Positions 7,718 through 16,410 of a DNA stretch of 64,000 bases are shown in pieces. Made by a program: the position numbers and the translations under genes. The stretch spans positions 1 through 64,000 of the forward strand of contig NZ_JACWAB010000003.1 of assembly GCF_020483305.1 (NCBI RefSeq), read 5' to 3'. Position 1 is the first letter of the stretch. Every line of letters starts with the position of its first letter. Below the pieces are notes generated by a model that worked only from the letters and a program-made list of their open reading frames with translations, did not search any database and had not been told where the DNA came from. The DNA is from Arthrobacter sp. UM1. Its GTDB lineage: Bacteria; Actinomycetota; Actinomycetes; Actinomycetales; Micrococcaceae.

Positions 7718-8823
7718 CTCGCTCGTCTGAGGAGACGGCCTCCGCGATCCGGCGGCAGCTTGCCGGTGTCCTGGACCCGGAGCTGCGCCGCGACCTCGTC
7801 AGCCTCGGCATGATCGAGGCCGTGGAGGTGCGGGAGGACGGGGCCTCGGCTCGCATCGTCCTCAAGCTCACGATCGCCGGCTGCCCCAAGAAGTCCCATC
7901 TCACCGAGGCGGTCCGCGAGGCGGCGGAGCGCGAGGTGTCCTCCGCCGAGGTCGAGCTCACCGTCATGACCCCTGAGGAGCGGGACGCCCTCACCCGCGA
8001 GGTCAAGGGACCGGAGCGCCGGATCCCGTTCGCCGAGCCGGACTCGCTGACGCGCGTCATCACCGTCGCCTCCGGCAAGGGCGGGGTGGGCAAGTCCACC
8101 GTCACCGCCAATCTCGCCTTCGCCCTCGCGGCGCGCGGGCTGAGCGTGGGCGTGGTGGACGCGGACATCCACGGCTTCTCCATCCCGCCGCTCATGGGCG
8201 TCTCCGAGGGCCCCACTAAGGTGGGCGAGCTCATGATGCCGCCCCGCGTGGCGGACGTTCCCGTCATGAGCATCGGCATGTTCGTCGGCTCCGACCAGCC
8301 GGTCTCGTGGCGGGGGCCCATGCTGCACCGGGCCGTGGAGCAGTTCCTCCGAGACACGTGGTTCGGGGACCTCGACATCCTCCTCCTCGACCTGCCCCCG
8401 GGCACCGGAGACGTGGCCATCACCGTCTCGCAGCTCCTGCCCTCCTCCTCCATGCTCGTGGTCACGACGCCGCAGGCGGACGCCTCCGCCGTCGCGGAGC
8501 GGGCGGGCGCTCTCGCCGCGCAGACGGGCCACGAGGTCCTCGGCGTCGTGGAGAACATGTCCTGGATCGAGGCCGGCGGGCAGCGGCTCACGCCGTTCGG
8601 CGAGGGCGGCGGCCAGATGCTGGCGGACCGCCTCACGGCCCGCCTCTCCGAGTCCCAGCCGTCCGGGGTGCCCCTCCTCGCGCAGATCCCCCTGAGGGAC
8701 GGGGTCCGGGACCTCCCCCAGCGCCACGGGCACGACGACGCGTTCACCGGCCTCGCCGAACGTCTCGCGGCCCGGCCGCGCGGGCTTCAGGGAAAGCCGC
8801 TCGGCGTCTCTCCGGCTCGATAG
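7714..8823 (+). CDS. mrp: Mrp/ApbC/NBP35-type iron-sulfur carrier ATPase
   Basis: 369 aa P-loop ATPase that binds and transfers iron-sulfur clusters to apoproteins in the cytosol. An N-terminal DUF59/MIP18-like domain (about 10-90, with DPELRRDLVSLGMI) precedes the deviant Walker A GKGGVGKST at about residue 120 and the ParA/Mrp ATPase domain (LLLDLPPGTGD). The CxxC expected near the C-terminus of NBP35/Mrp dimers is not visible, so cluster binding may differ. GTG start at 7714 overlaps the DUF1003 stop, making it third in the operon. Followed by convergent tatB. Confidence 0.88.
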   Translation: MTRSSEETASAIRRQLAGVLDPELRRDLVSLGMIEAVEVREDGASARIVLKLTIAGCPKKSHLTEAVREAAEREVSSAEVELTVMTPEERDALTREVKGPERRIPFAEPDSLTRVITVASGKGGVGKSTVTANLAFALAARGLSVGVVDADIHGFSIPPLMGVSEGPTKVGELMMPPRVADVPVMSIGMFVGSDQPVSWRGPMLHRAVEQFLRDTWFGDLDILLLDLPPGTGDVAITVSQLLPSSSMLVVTTPQADASAVAERAGALAAQTGHEVLGVVENMSWIEAGGQRLTPFGEGGGQMLADRLTARLSESQPSGVPLLAQIPLRDGVRDLPQRHGHDDAFTGLAERLAARPRGLQGKPLGVSPAR

Positions 8824-8925
8824 GACGCGCGCTTCAGCCGCCCGAATCAGCCTGCCGGGGCGGGCTCCGGCCGGGCCGAGCTCTGGCCGGGCGGAACGCC
8901 GACAGGGGCGGTCAGGTCAGACTGC

Positions 8926-9324
8926 TCAGGTGGCCTCGGAGTCGAACGGCGCGGGAACGCCGGGCTCGAGACGTCGGAACGGGCGCGCCGGGGCCGGGGC
9001 CGCGGCGAAGGCGGGCGAGGGAGACTGCGCGAGGTGGCTGCCCTCGCTCTTCTCAGCGGGCTCGTCGAAGGACAGCTCCTCGGTGAGGGCTTCCTTGATG
9101 ATCCGGCGCGGGTCATACTGGCGGGGGTCCATGCGGCGCCAGTCGATGTCCTGGACTTCCGGGACCTCTTCCTTGAGGCGCTGCTTGGCGTCCTCGCTCA
9201 TCCGGCGGAGATCACGCACCCACTGCGCCAGGGTGCGCGAGTACTCGGGCATGCGATCGCCGAACAGCAGCACGGCGAGCAGGAGCAGGGCGGCTCCCTC
9301 GAGCCCATTGATTCCGAAAAACAC
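8926..9324 (-). CDS. tatB: Sec-independent (twin-arginine) translocase subunit TatB
   Basis: 132 aa. Starts FFGINGLEGAALLLLAVLLFGDRMPEY: one N-terminal membrane helix, then the Gly-Asp hinge where most homologues have Gly-Pro, and an amphipathic helix (LAQWVRDLRRMSEDAKQRL). This is the TatA/B fold, and the size and acidic C-terminal tail fit TatB. TatB works with TatC as the receptor for twin-arginine signal peptides. A likely Tat substrate is encoded in this window at 55425. The GTG at 9324 has TAGACT ending 6 nt upstream; the GGGAGG in between abuts the start codon and is too close to act as a normal ribosome site. Confidence 0.85.
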   Translation of the reverse strand: MFFGINGLEGAALLLLAVLLFGDRMPEYSRTLAQWVRDLRRMSEDAKQRLKEEVPEVQDIDWRRMDPRQYDPRRIIKEALTEELSFDEPAEKSEGSHLAQSPSPAFAAAPAPARPFRRLEPGVPAPFDSEAT

Positions 9325-9330
9325 CCTCCC

Positions 9331-9336
9331 AGTCTA
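9331..9336 (-). promoter_or_regulatory. -10 element of a probable leaderless mRNA (tatB)
   Basis: TAGACT on the minus strand, 6 nt before the GTG at 9324. The 6 nt are GGGAGG. Confidence 0.5.
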
Positions 9337-9401
9337 GCGGGGAGCCCTCCGGCTCATGAAAGAATGAGGAGTTCCCGCCGCCCCACCAGAGAAAGGTGTC
9401 C

Positions 9402-10040
9402 ATGCCAGCCGACAAGCGCAGCGCCTGGTCCTACGCCGAGGGCTTCCACTCAGACGACGAGACCATGCTCGCCGCGCGCGAGCGCGCTTTCGAGCTCGGC
9501 ATCGACTCCGTCTCCTCCTCCGTCGCCACCGCGCTCACCGTGCTCACCACCGCCATGGCCCCGACCCACGTCGTCGAGGTCGGAACCGGGGTGGGCCTGT
9601 CCTCCCTCGCGATGCTCCGGGGCCTCGGCCCCAACGCGGCGCTCACGACGATCGACCCCGACGTCGAGCACCTGCGCGCCGCCCGCGAGACCTTCGCCGA
9701 GGCGCGCGTCCCTCTCTCCCGCATCCGGTCCATCGCCGGCCGCGGGCAGGACGTGCTCCCCCGCCTGACCACGGGCGCCTACGACCTCGTCTTCATCGAC
9801 GCGGATCCGGAGAGCACGGACGAGTACGTCGAGATGAGCGCCCGCCTCCTGCGGCCCGGCGGCGTGATCGCCGTGAACAACGCGCTGGACGGAGACCGCG
9901 TCCAGCAGCCGACGAGCCGGGGCGCCAGCACGGTCAGCGCTCGCAACGCGGCCCGCTTCCTCTCCGAGCGGGAGGACTTCGTCACGAGCCTCTCCCCGCT
10001 CAGCGAGGGCCTCCTCCTCGCCGCGAAGAAGCGCGGCTAG
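9402..10040 (+). CDS. Class I SAM-dependent O-methyltransferase
   Basis: 212 aa, the size of the catechol/caffeoyl-CoA-type O-methyltransferase family (methyltransferase_24/3). The SAM-binding motif I is VVEVGTGVGLSSLAM (residues about 55-69), followed by the acidic TTIDPDVEHL and the metal-proximal YDLVFIDADPES. Substrate unknown; actinobacterial homologues next to tatB are conserved but uncharacterised. The ATG at 9402 is preceded by GAAAGG at 5 nt; an in-frame GTG at 9396 is an alternative. Divergent from tatB across 77 bp. Confidence 0.88.
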   Translation: MPADKRSAWSYAEGFHSDDETMLAARERAFELGIDSVSSSVATALTVLTTAMAPTHVVEVGTGVGLSSLAMLRGLGPNAALTTIDPDVEHLRAARETFAEARVPLSRIRSIAGRGQDVLPRLTTGAYDLVFIDADPESTDEYVEMSARLLRPGGVIAVNNALDGDRVQQPTSRGASTVSARNAARFLSEREDFVTSLSPLSEGLLLAAKKRG

Positions 10041-10060
10041 GGCCTCACAGGAACACCCAG

Positions 10061-10110
10061 CAGACAGAGCGGCGCCCCCGGCTGATCAGCCGGGGGCGCC
10101 GCTCTGTCTG
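10061..10110. terminator. 50-bp perfect palindrome between convergent genes
   Basis: Starts CAGACAGAGCGGCGCC and is self-complementary over its full length (25-nt half-sites, centre TGATCA). No T tract on either side. It sits between the convergent O-methyltransferase and DUF3117 genes, so it most likely ends both transcripts. Confidence 0.8.
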
Positions 10111-10161
10111 CACCGAGCACGGTGTCTCGGGGCCCGTCGCCGCGGGGGATGCGGCGGCCGG

Positions 10162-10335
10162 TCAGCGAGAGGACTGGAAGCCGGAGATGACCGACTCGAG
10201 CTCGTCGACCTCGTCCTGGTTAAGCTCGACGACGAGGCGTCCGCCTCCGTCGATCGGGAGGCGGAAGATGATGCCGCGCCCCTCCTTGGCGAGCTCCATG
10301 GGGCCGTCCCCGGTGCGAGGCTTCATAGCGGCCAT
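10162..10335 (-). CDS. DUF3117 small conserved protein
   Basis: 57 aa, starting MAAMKPRTGDGPMEL and continuing with EGRGIIFRLP and GGGRLVVEL. This is the highly conserved actinobacterial DUF3117 family, found as a single short gene of about 55 residues. Function unknown. The ATG at 10335 gives the canonical N-terminus. Upstream (10400-10480) is an AT-rich stretch for this genome, with TAGACT at 10467-10472 on the minus strand as a possible -10. Confidence 0.9.
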   Translation of the reverse strand: MAAMKPRTGDGPMELAKEGRGIIFRLPIDGGGRLVVELNQDEVDELESVISGFQSSR

Positions 10336-10488
10336 GTGTTGGTCCCTTTCGCGAGTGGCAGCCCGGTCCTGCCGGCGCCGAGACGCCGTGATCCGGTGGC
10401 ATGAGGATGAATTAGTCCGCTATCTATTCTCTCCCAAACTTTGTTGATTGAGAAATCAGTCACACAGTCTAAAATCCGCACACTTGTG

Positions 10489-11754
10489 TTAGGGCGGATA
10501 ATCGCCGCCGCCGGGGAGCGGTGTCCACCGCCAGAGCCACGCGACCCAGGCCAGCTGGAGGACGACGCCGAGGGCGAGCCATGCCCAGAGCTCGGCCTTC
10601 CGGGCGCCCGGAGTCTGCGCAGGCCTGCGCCTCGAACGGCCCTTGACCGCACCGGGACCGGTCAGCTCGAGGGCCGTCAGTCCGCCGCTGCGGAACCCGG
10701 CGGCCATGACCGCGGCCACGGGGAACAGGGGCAGGAGCAGGCGGAACGTGGAGGTCTGCGGATCGAAGACAGCCGCCAGGTAGAGCACGTAGGCGAAGCA
10801 CCAGCTCCAGAGCGTCACACCGGCGGCGCGCAGCGGCCTCGAGACGAGCAGCGCGGCGAAGAGCAGAACGACGAGCCCGAGGGCGGCCCAGGCCAGGGGC
10901 CCGGGGCCGAACATCGCCTCGGCCCGGTCGAGCCACGGCGAGAAGAGGTCGAGCGAGCCGCCCCTCCACACCGTCTCGGTGTCCGTGTAGGCGCTCGGCT
11001 CCCCCGTGCGGATCCAGGCGATGACGGGCCACGCGACGCCCGCGATGAGCGCGGCGACGGCGCATCCGAGCAGCGCGACGACGTCCCCCGGCGCGAGCCC
11101 CCGCTTCCGCTCCCCCGTCATCCAGTAGCCGCAGAGGACGAGCACCGTGAGCGCGAGCGGCGCCGCCGTCGGCCTCGCAAGCGCCGAGAGGACGATGAGC
11201 GGAATGGCCGCCGCGAACCGGCGCTGCCCCAGGCAGAGCAGGGTGAGCGCCACGAGCCCGAGGTGCAGAGGCTCCGCATAGGGGACCTGGAAGAGCGCGC
11301 CGAGCGGGGAGAAGAGCACGAGCGCCATGGCCCAGAGCGCCCGGCCGTGGCCGAGCAGCGGGCGGAAGAGCAGGTACAGCGCGGCCGCCGCGAAGAGCCC
11401 GCAGACCGGGGCGAGCACGGCCGCCGTCGGCATCCACTGGCCGCCGAAGAACGGCGAGACGGCGCGGACGAGCATCGGGAAGAGGGGCAGGAACGCCCAC
11501 GTGTTCTCCCGGGCGGCGCCGGTGCCCGTGCGGGGAACGACGTCGGGATAGCCGTGCTCGAACACCCTGCGGTACCACTCCGAGTCCCAGAAGCCGAGGA
11601 AGTCCAGGTAACCGGGATGTGCGGCTCCCCAGGGGCTCGCCGGCTGCGTGGCCGCGACGCCGAGCAGCACGGCCGTGGAGACGGCGCGCGAGGCGAGGAA
11701 GACGCAGAGGACGGCCAGCGGCCAGGGCCAGCGGGAGAAGGCGGCCCGGCTCAC
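10489..11754 (-). CDS. PIG-V-like membrane mannosyltransferase
   Basis: 421 aa with about ten hydrophobic segments. The first extracytoplasmic loop has FWDSEWYRRVFEHGYP, the WDxxWY-type motif of PIG-V/GPI mannosyltransferase-II-like polyprenyl-sugar enzymes. Actinobacterial members are thought to add mannose from a lipid-linked donor to proteins or envelope glycolipids on the outer face. The GTG at 11754 overlaps the stop of the DivIVA-like gene (GTGA). Last of a three-gene overlapping set with the LOG and DivIVA-like genes. No clear hairpin follows. Confidence 0.8.
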   Translation of the reverse strand: MSRAAFSRWPWPLAVLCVFLASRAVSTAVLLGVAATQPASPWGAAHPGYLDFLGFWDSEWYRRVFEHGYPDVVPRTGTGAARENTWAFLPLFPMLVRAVSPFFGGQWMPTAAVLAPVCGLFAAAALYLLFRPLLGHGRALWAMALVLFSPLGALFQVPYAEPLHLGLVALTLLCLGQRRFAAAIPLIVLSALARPTAAPLALTVLVLCGYWMTGERKRGLAPGDVVALLGCAVAALIAGVAWPVIAWIRTGEPSAYTDTETVWRGGSLDLFSPWLDRAEAMFGPGPLAWAALGLVVLLFAALLVSRPLRAAGVTLWSWCFAYVLYLAAVFDPQTSTFRLLLPLFPVAAVMAAGFRSGGLTALELTGPGAVKGRSRRRPAQTPGARKAELWAWLALGVVLQLAWVAWLWRWTPLPGGGDYPP

Positions 11755-12068
11755 GCGGGCGGGACCCGGTGGGAGCCGGTCTCGCCGTGCGCAGAGCGAG
11801 CGTCCTCGAGGGCGCGCTCGAGCTCCGCGTTCTCCGCCTCGAGGCGCGCGATGCGCCGGTCCACCTGGTCCATGCGGTAGCCGCGCAGGACGACGTCGAA
11901 CCCGTCCCGGGCCCGGGCCGCCTCGGCCCGCTCCTCGACCGAGTCCGGGAGCCGGGCGTCCTCCGCGAGCGCCTCGCCGCTGAAGGCCCTCTCGCCCCGG
12001 GGACGGCGGGCGTCCACGGCGACGAGCGCGGCGAGCGCGGCCACCGCGATGAGCACGTAGACGGCCAT
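11751..12068 (-). CDS. Small DivIVA-domain-like membrane-anchored protein
   Basis: 105 aa. One N-terminal membrane helix (MAVYVLIAVAALAALVAV), then a linker, then GFDVVLRGYRMDQVDRRIARLEAE, which matches the DivIVA N-terminal signature (FxxxLRGYDxxQVDxF), and a coiled coil to the end. DivIVA-like modules mark poles or septa in actinobacteria. A membrane anchor in front of such a short module is the form usually annotated as a DivIVA-domain protein. ATGA overlap with the LOG gene upstream and GTGA overlap with the mannosyltransferase downstream. Confidence 0.8.
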   Translation of the reverse strand: MAVYVLIAVAALAALVAVDARRPRGERAFSGEALAEDARLPDSVEERAEAARARDGFDVVLRGYRMDQVDRRIARLEAENAELERALEDARSAHGETGSHRVPPA

Positions 12069-12919
12069 CAGGCCTCGCCCTCGTCCGGGAGTCCGCTCAG
12101 GGAGGCGTCGGTGCCGCCGGCCGCCGCGTCAGGGCGCGCCGGCGCGGGGTCCACGCGGGGCAGGCGGCTGAGGACGGCGTCCACCGCCTCCTCGGGAGTG
12201 TCCACGAGGCGGAAGAGGTCGAGGTCCTTGGGCGAGATGGTGCCCTCGGAGACGAGCGTCGTGGAGATCCAGTCGAGCAGCGGCTGCCAGTAGTCGCGCC
12301 CCACGAGGACCACGGGCGGGGCCTTGACCTTCTCGGTCTGGATGAGGGTGATGGTCTCGAAGAGCTCGTCCAGGGTGCCCACGCCGCCGGGGAGGATGAC
12401 GAACGCCTGCGAATACTTGAGGAACATCGTCTTCCGCGTGAAGAAGTAGCGGAAGTTCATGCCGAGGTCCACCCACTCGTTGAGCCCCGTCTCGAAGGGC
12501 AGCTCGATCCCGAGCCCCACCGAGATGGCCCCCGCGGCGCGCGCCCCCTTGTTGGCGGCCTCCATGATGCCCGGTCCGCCGCCCGTGATGACGGCGTGCC
12601 CCGACTCGCCGATGAGCCGGCCGACCTCCTCGGCCTGCCGGTACGCCTCCGTGTCCGGTCCGAGCCGCGCCGAGCCGAAGACCGCGATGGCCGGGCCGAG
12701 CTCCGCGAGCGCTCCGAAGCCCTCGACGAACTCGCCCTGGATGCGCAGGACGCGCCACGGATCCGTGTGGACGAAGGAGCCGCCGTCGCTCGGCGTGCGG
12801 AAGAGGTTCTCGTCCGCCATCGGGGCCTGGGACAGGCTGCCCTTGAGGCGGATCGGGCCCCGGTAGCGCTCGGCGCCGCGCTCCCGGCGGGCGCGCTCGA
12901 CGTTCTCAGGTGGAGTCAT
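12068..12919 (-). CDS. LOG-family protein (TIGR00730 type, nucleotide 5'-monophosphate phosphoribohydrolase-like)
   Basis: 283 aa Rossmann-fold protein. The two family signatures are present: GGGPGIMEAANKGA (about 115-128) and PGGVGTLDELFE (about 182-193). Plant and bacterial LOG enzymes hydrolyse the N-glycosidic bond of nucleoside 5'-monophosphates (cytokinin activation in plants). This longer form with an N-terminal extension is common in actinobacteria next to dapE/dapD or glu genes. ATG at 12919 with TAGCCT ending 6 nt before it. Divergent from gluA across only 87 bp. Confidence 0.88.
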   Translation of the reverse strand: MTPPENVERARRERGAERYRGPIRLKGSLSQAPMADENLFRTPSDGGSFVHTDPWRVLRIQGEFVEGFGALAELGPAIAVFGSARLGPDTEAYRQAEEVGRLIGESGHAVITGGGPGIMEAANKGARAAGAISVGLGIELPFETGLNEWVDLGMNFRYFFTRKTMFLKYSQAFVILPGGVGTLDELFETITLIQTEKVKAPPVVLVGRDYWQPLLDWISTTLVSEGTISPKDLDLFRLVDTPEEAVDAVLSRLPRVDPAPARPDAAAGGTDASLSGLPDEGEA

Positions 12920-12925
12920 GCCACC

Positions 12926-12931
12926 AGGCTA
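12926..12931 (-). promoter_or_regulatory. -10 element of a probable leaderless mRNA (LOG operon)
   Basis: TAGCCT on the minus strand, 6 nt before the ATG at 12919. Confidence 0.5.
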
Positions 12932-12993
12932 TCGGCTTGCCGCAGCACGCGAAGGGAAAACGCATGGGGGCACCGAAATGACACAGAATGCGC

Positions 12994-12999
12994 TAGATT
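12994..12999 (+). promoter_or_regulatory. -10 element of a probable leaderless mRNA (gluA)
   Basis: TAGATT followed by 7 nt and the ATG at 13007. Faces the LOG promoter across the 87-bp divergent gap. Confidence 0.5.
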
Positions 13000-13006
13000 T
13001 CTGTGC

Positions 13007-13789
13007 ATGGCATCACATCACACGCGTCCGGCGAACTCGGAGGACGGCCGCTCGGAGGAGCCGCTCGTCTCCCTCAAGCGGGTCAACAAGCACTACGGAT
13101 CCCTCCACGTGCTCCAGGACATCAGCCTGGACGTGGCGCGCGGCGAGGTCGTCGTCGTCATCGGGCCGTCCGGCTCGGGCAAGTCGACCCTCTGCCGCAC
13201 CGTCAACCGCCTCGAGACCATCGACGACGGCGAGATCACCATCGAGGGCCAGCCGCTGCCCGCCGAGGGCCCCGAGCTCGCGCGGCTGCGGGCCAAGGTG
13301 GGCATGGTCTTCCAGTCCTTCAACCTGTTCCCGCACAAGACCATCCTCGAGAACGTCACGCTCGGCCCGATGCGCGTCAACGGGGTCTCCAAGGCGGACG
13401 CGGAGAAGCGCGCCATGGAGCTCCTCGAGCGGGTGGGCGTGGAGAAGCAGGCCCCCAAGCTGCCCGCGCAGCTCTCCGGCGGACAGCAGCAGCGCGTGGC
13501 CATCGCCCGGGCGCTCGCCATGGACCCGGAGGTCATGCTCTTCGACGAGCCCACGAGCGCGCTGGATCCCGAGATGATCAACGAGGTCCTCGACACGATG
13601 GCCGGACTCGCGAAGCAGGGCATGACGATGATCGTGGTGACCCACGAGATGGGCTTCGCCCGCCGGGCCGCGGATCGAGTGGTGTTCATGGCGGACGGCC
13701 AGATCGTGGAGCAGGCGCCCCCGGAGGAGTTCTTCTCCAGCCCCCGCTCGGACCGCGCCCGGGACTTCCTCGGCAAGATCCTCCACTGA
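13007..13789 (+). CDS. gluA: Glutamate ABC transporter ATP-binding protein
   Basis: 260 aa ABC ATPase of the polar-amino-acid family. Walker A is GPSGSGKST (about 51-59), the signature is LSGGQQQRVAIARAL, Walker B is VMLFDEPTSALDPE, and the switch His is in VVTHEMGF. It energises uptake with GluB, GluC and GluD encoded directly downstream; gene order matches gluABCD of corynebacteria. An N-terminal extension of about 25 hydrophilic residues precedes VSLKRVNKHYGSLHVL. The frame is open upstream, but the ATG at 13007 with a -10 element 7 nt before it is the natural start. Confidence 0.9.
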   Translation: MASHHTRPANSEDGRSEEPLVSLKRVNKHYGSLHVLQDISLDVARGEVVVVIGPSGSGKSTLCRTVNRLETIDDGEITIEGQPLPAEGPELARLRAKVGMVFQSFNLFPHKTILENVTLGPMRVNGVSKADAEKRAMELLERVGVEKQAPKLPAQLSGGQQQRVAIARALAMDPEVMLFDEPTSALDPEMINEVLDTMAGLAKQGMTMIVVTHEMGFARRAADRVVFMADGQIVEQAPPEEFFSSPRSDRARDFLGKILH

Positions 13790-13836
13790 CCTCACTCCTC
13801 GGCCCTCTCCACTCCGGCCCTCCGAAAGGACTCATC

Positions 13837-14727
13837 ATGAAAGCACCCAAGGCCATCGCGGCGACGCTCGCGATCGCGGCCCTCGCCCTGACCGGCTGCG
13901 GCAAGTCCGGAGACCCGAGCGCCTCGGGCTCCGGCACCGGGGACGCGGCCCCGTACAAGGTCGCCTCGAACGCCTCGGTCCCGGGCTCGCCCACCTTCGA
14001 GAAGATCAAGAAGAGCGGCAAGGTCGTCGTCGGAGTCAAGCAGGACCAGCCGAACCTCGGCTACAAGGACCCGGCGACGGACACGTACTCCGGCTTCGAC
14101 ATCGAGATCGCCCGGTGGATCGCCGCAGACCTCGGCGTCCCGGCGGACAAGATCGAGTACAAGACCATCCCGTCCGCGAACCGCGAGGCGGCCATCGCCA
14201 ACGGCGACGTCGACTACTACGTGGGCACCTATTCGATCACGGACAAGCGCAAGAAGAAGGTGGACTTCGCAGGACCGTACTTCACCACCGGGCAGTCGCT
14301 GCTCGTGCGCAAGGACGACGGCTCCATCAACTCGGACAAGGACCTGAAGGGCAAGACGGTCTGCTCGGCCACGGGCTCGACGCCGATCCAGAACATCCGC
14401 GACAACTACCCCGGCACGCAGACCAAGGAGTTCGAGACCTACTCCCAGTGCGTGGACGCCCTGAAAAGCAAGCTCGTGGACGCGGTGACCACCGACCAGG
14501 CCATTCTGCTCGGCTACGCGGCTGCGGAGCCGGACGCCCTCAAGGTGGCCGGCGAGCCGTTCACCACCGAGAAGTACGGCATCGGCATCAAGAAGGGGGA
14601 CAAGGCCCTCCGCGACCACATCAACGCCATGCTGACCAAGGGCGGCGACATCTGGAAGAAGCTCTACGACGGCTCGCTCGGAAAGTCCGGCGAGAAGGCC
14701 GAGCAGCCGAAGGTCGAGAGCTACTGA
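13837..14727 (+). CDS. gluB: Glutamate-binding lipoprotein of the ABC transporter
   Basis: 296 aa. A lipoprotein signal peptide ends in ALALTGCG, with the lipidated Cys at about residue 22. A type-II periplasmic-binding fold follows (KVVVGVKQDQPNLGYKDPATD, then YSGFDIEIARWIAADLG, and DYYVGTYSITDKRKKKVDFA), typical of glutamate/glutamine binders. Ribosome site GAAAGGA 6 nt upstream. The 47-bp gap from gluA may allow separate, higher expression. Confidence 0.92.
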   Translation: MKAPKAIAATLAIAALALTGCGKSGDPSASGSGTGDAAPYKVASNASVPGSPTFEKIKKSGKVVVGVKQDQPNLGYKDPATDTYSGFDIEIARWIAADLGVPADKIEYKTIPSANREAAIANGDVDYYVGTYSITDKRKKKVDFAGPYFTTGQSLLVRKDDGSINSDKDLKGKTVCSATGSTPIQNIRDNYPGTQTKEFETYSQCVDALKSKLVDAVTTDQAILLGYAAAEPDALKVAGEPFTTEKYGIGIKKGDKALRDHINAMLTKGGDIWKKLYDGSLGKSGEKAEQPKVESY

Positions 14728-14817
14728 GCCCGCACGGCCCGCTCCGAGCGGCGGGCCGGGGCCATGATCCCGGCCTCAGGGCCGCCGCTCCCCCTCCCTC
14801 GAGAAAGCGACTGACTC

Positions 14818-15483
14818 GTGGACTTCATCCGCACTCTGACCGACAACCTGGACGTCTACGGCCAGGGACTCTGGAACACCCTCGTCATGTTCCTCAGCGC
14901 CGGGGCGCTCTCGCTCGTCCTCGGCACGCTCGTGGCCGGACTCCGGGTCTCCCCGGTGCCCGTCATGCGCACCTTCGGCTGGCTGTACGTCAACCTCATC
15001 CGCAACACGCCGCTGACGCTCGTGTTCTTCTTCTTCGCGTTCGGCGTGCCCAAGCTCGCGCCGGAGGGGTCGCCGCCGCCGTCGTACCTCGCGCTGGCCA
15101 TCGGGGCGCTCACGGTCTACACGGCCACGTACGTGTGCGAGGCGATCCGCTCCGGCATCAACACCGTCCCGCTGGGGCAGGCGGAGGCGGCGCGCGCCAT
15201 CGGGCTGTCCTTCACGGACACGCTGCGGCTCGTCATCATGCCGCAGGCCGTCCGGTCCGTCATCCCGCCCATGATGAGCGTGTTCATCGCGCTCCTCAAG
15301 AACACGACCATCGCGGCGGGCTTCTCCGTGCTGGACCTCGGCGCCGTGCGCGCCTACATGTCCGAGCGCGGCGAGGACGCCATCTTCACGCTGCTCTGGG
15401 TGGCCCTCATCTTCGTGGTGATCGTTCTGGGACTCACCGCCCTGCAGCACTCCCTCGAGCGCAAATGGAGGATTGTCCGATGA
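14818..15483 (+). CDS. gluC: Glutamate ABC transporter permease
   Basis: 221 aa permease with five predicted membrane spans of the HisM/GlnP type. The EAA loop that docks the ATPase is EAARAIGLSFTDTLRLVIMPQAVR. Start is GTG at 14818. Overlaps gluD by ATGA. Partner of GluD in the heterodimeric channel. Confidence 0.92.
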   Translation: MDFIRTLTDNLDVYGQGLWNTLVMFLSAGALSLVLGTLVAGLRVSPVPVMRTFGWLYVNLIRNTPLTLVFFFFAFGVPKLAPEGSPPPSYLALAIGALTVYTATYVCEAIRSGINTVPLGQAEAARAIGLSFTDTLRLVIMPQAVRSVIPPMMSVFIALLKNTTIAAGFSVLDLGAVRAYMSERGEDAIFTLLWVALIFVVIVLGLTALQHSLERKWRIVR

Positions 15484-16382
15484 GCGCTTCTGTTCTCTTC
15501 GACGAGCCCGGCCCCAAGGCCCGGGCCCGACACCGCGTCTGGGCCGTGGTCTCCGTGGCCGTGGTCGTGGGACTTGTCGGCTTTGTGCTGTGGCGCTTCG
15601 CGGCCACGGGGCAGTTCTCGCCGACCAAGTGGAACCTCTTCACCTACGAGAAGGTGCAGATCCAGTTCCTCGAGGCGACGCTCAACACGCTCAAGGCGTT
15701 CGCCCTCGCCTCAGTCATGTCGCTGGCGTTCGGCATGGTGCTGGCCCTCGGCCGCCTCAGCCACGTCCGGTGGCTTTCCGCGGTCTGCCGGTGGGTCACC
15801 GAGCTGTTCCGTGCGGTGCCGCTGCTCGTGCTCATCATGCTGCTCTACTACGGCCTGGCGACGGTCACCGCGGGCGATGAGCGCCTGTTCCCGTGGCTTA
15901 CGCCGTTCTGGTCGGTGGTCATCGGCCTGACCCTGTACAACGGGTCCGTGCTGGCCGAGGTCTTCCGCGCCGGCGTCGAGTCCCTGCCCCGCGGCCAGAC
16001 GGAGGCGGGACTCGCCATCGGGCTGAGCCGCTCCCGCACCGTGCAGCTCATCCTCATGCCGCAGGCGATCCGCGCCATGATGCCCGTCATCGTGGCGCAG
16101 CTCGTGGTGGTCCTCAAGGACACGGCCCTCGGGTTCATCGTGACGTACGAGGAGATCCTGTTCCTCGCGAAGAACCTCGGCTCGAACGTCCTCTACGGCT
16201 CGCCCATCATCCCGGCGGCGATGATCTCTGCGGTTCTCTACATCGGGCTCTGCCTGCTGCTCAGCTCCGTGGCGTACTGGCTGCAGCGCCGGATGGCCCG
16301 CGGCGGCAAGGTCGCGGGGCGGGGCTCCTCCACGCAGGCCGCCGTGGCAGGCACCTCCACCGGCGCGGGCGCGGTGGCGTAG
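15480..16382 (+). CDS. gluD: Glutamate ABC transporter permease
   Basis: 300 aa. A 25-residue cytosolic start and one extra N-terminal helix (WAVVSVAVVVGLVGFVLW) precede the permease domain. The EAA loop is EAGLAIGLSRSRTVQLILMPQAIR. It is longer than gluC in both termini, as in corynebacterial GluD. Last gene of the operon; the repeat-rich convergent interval begins directly after its stop. Confidence 0.92.
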   Translation: MSASVLFDEPGPKARARHRVWAVVSVAVVVGLVGFVLWRFAATGQFSPTKWNLFTYEKVQIQFLEATLNTLKAFALASVMSLAFGMVLALGRLSHVRWLSAVCRWVTELFRAVPLLVLIMLLYYGLATVTAGDERLFPWLTPFWSVVIGLTLYNGSVLAEVFRAGVESLPRGQTEAGLAIGLSRSRTVQLILMPQAIRAMMPVIVAQLVVVLKDTALGFIVTYEEILFLAKNLGSNVLYGSPIIPAAMISAVLYIGLCLLLSSVAYWLQRRMARGGKVAGRGSSTQAAVAGTSTGAGAVA

Positions 16383-16410
16383 GCCGGGGGCTGCCGCTGC
16401 GGCCGGGCGC

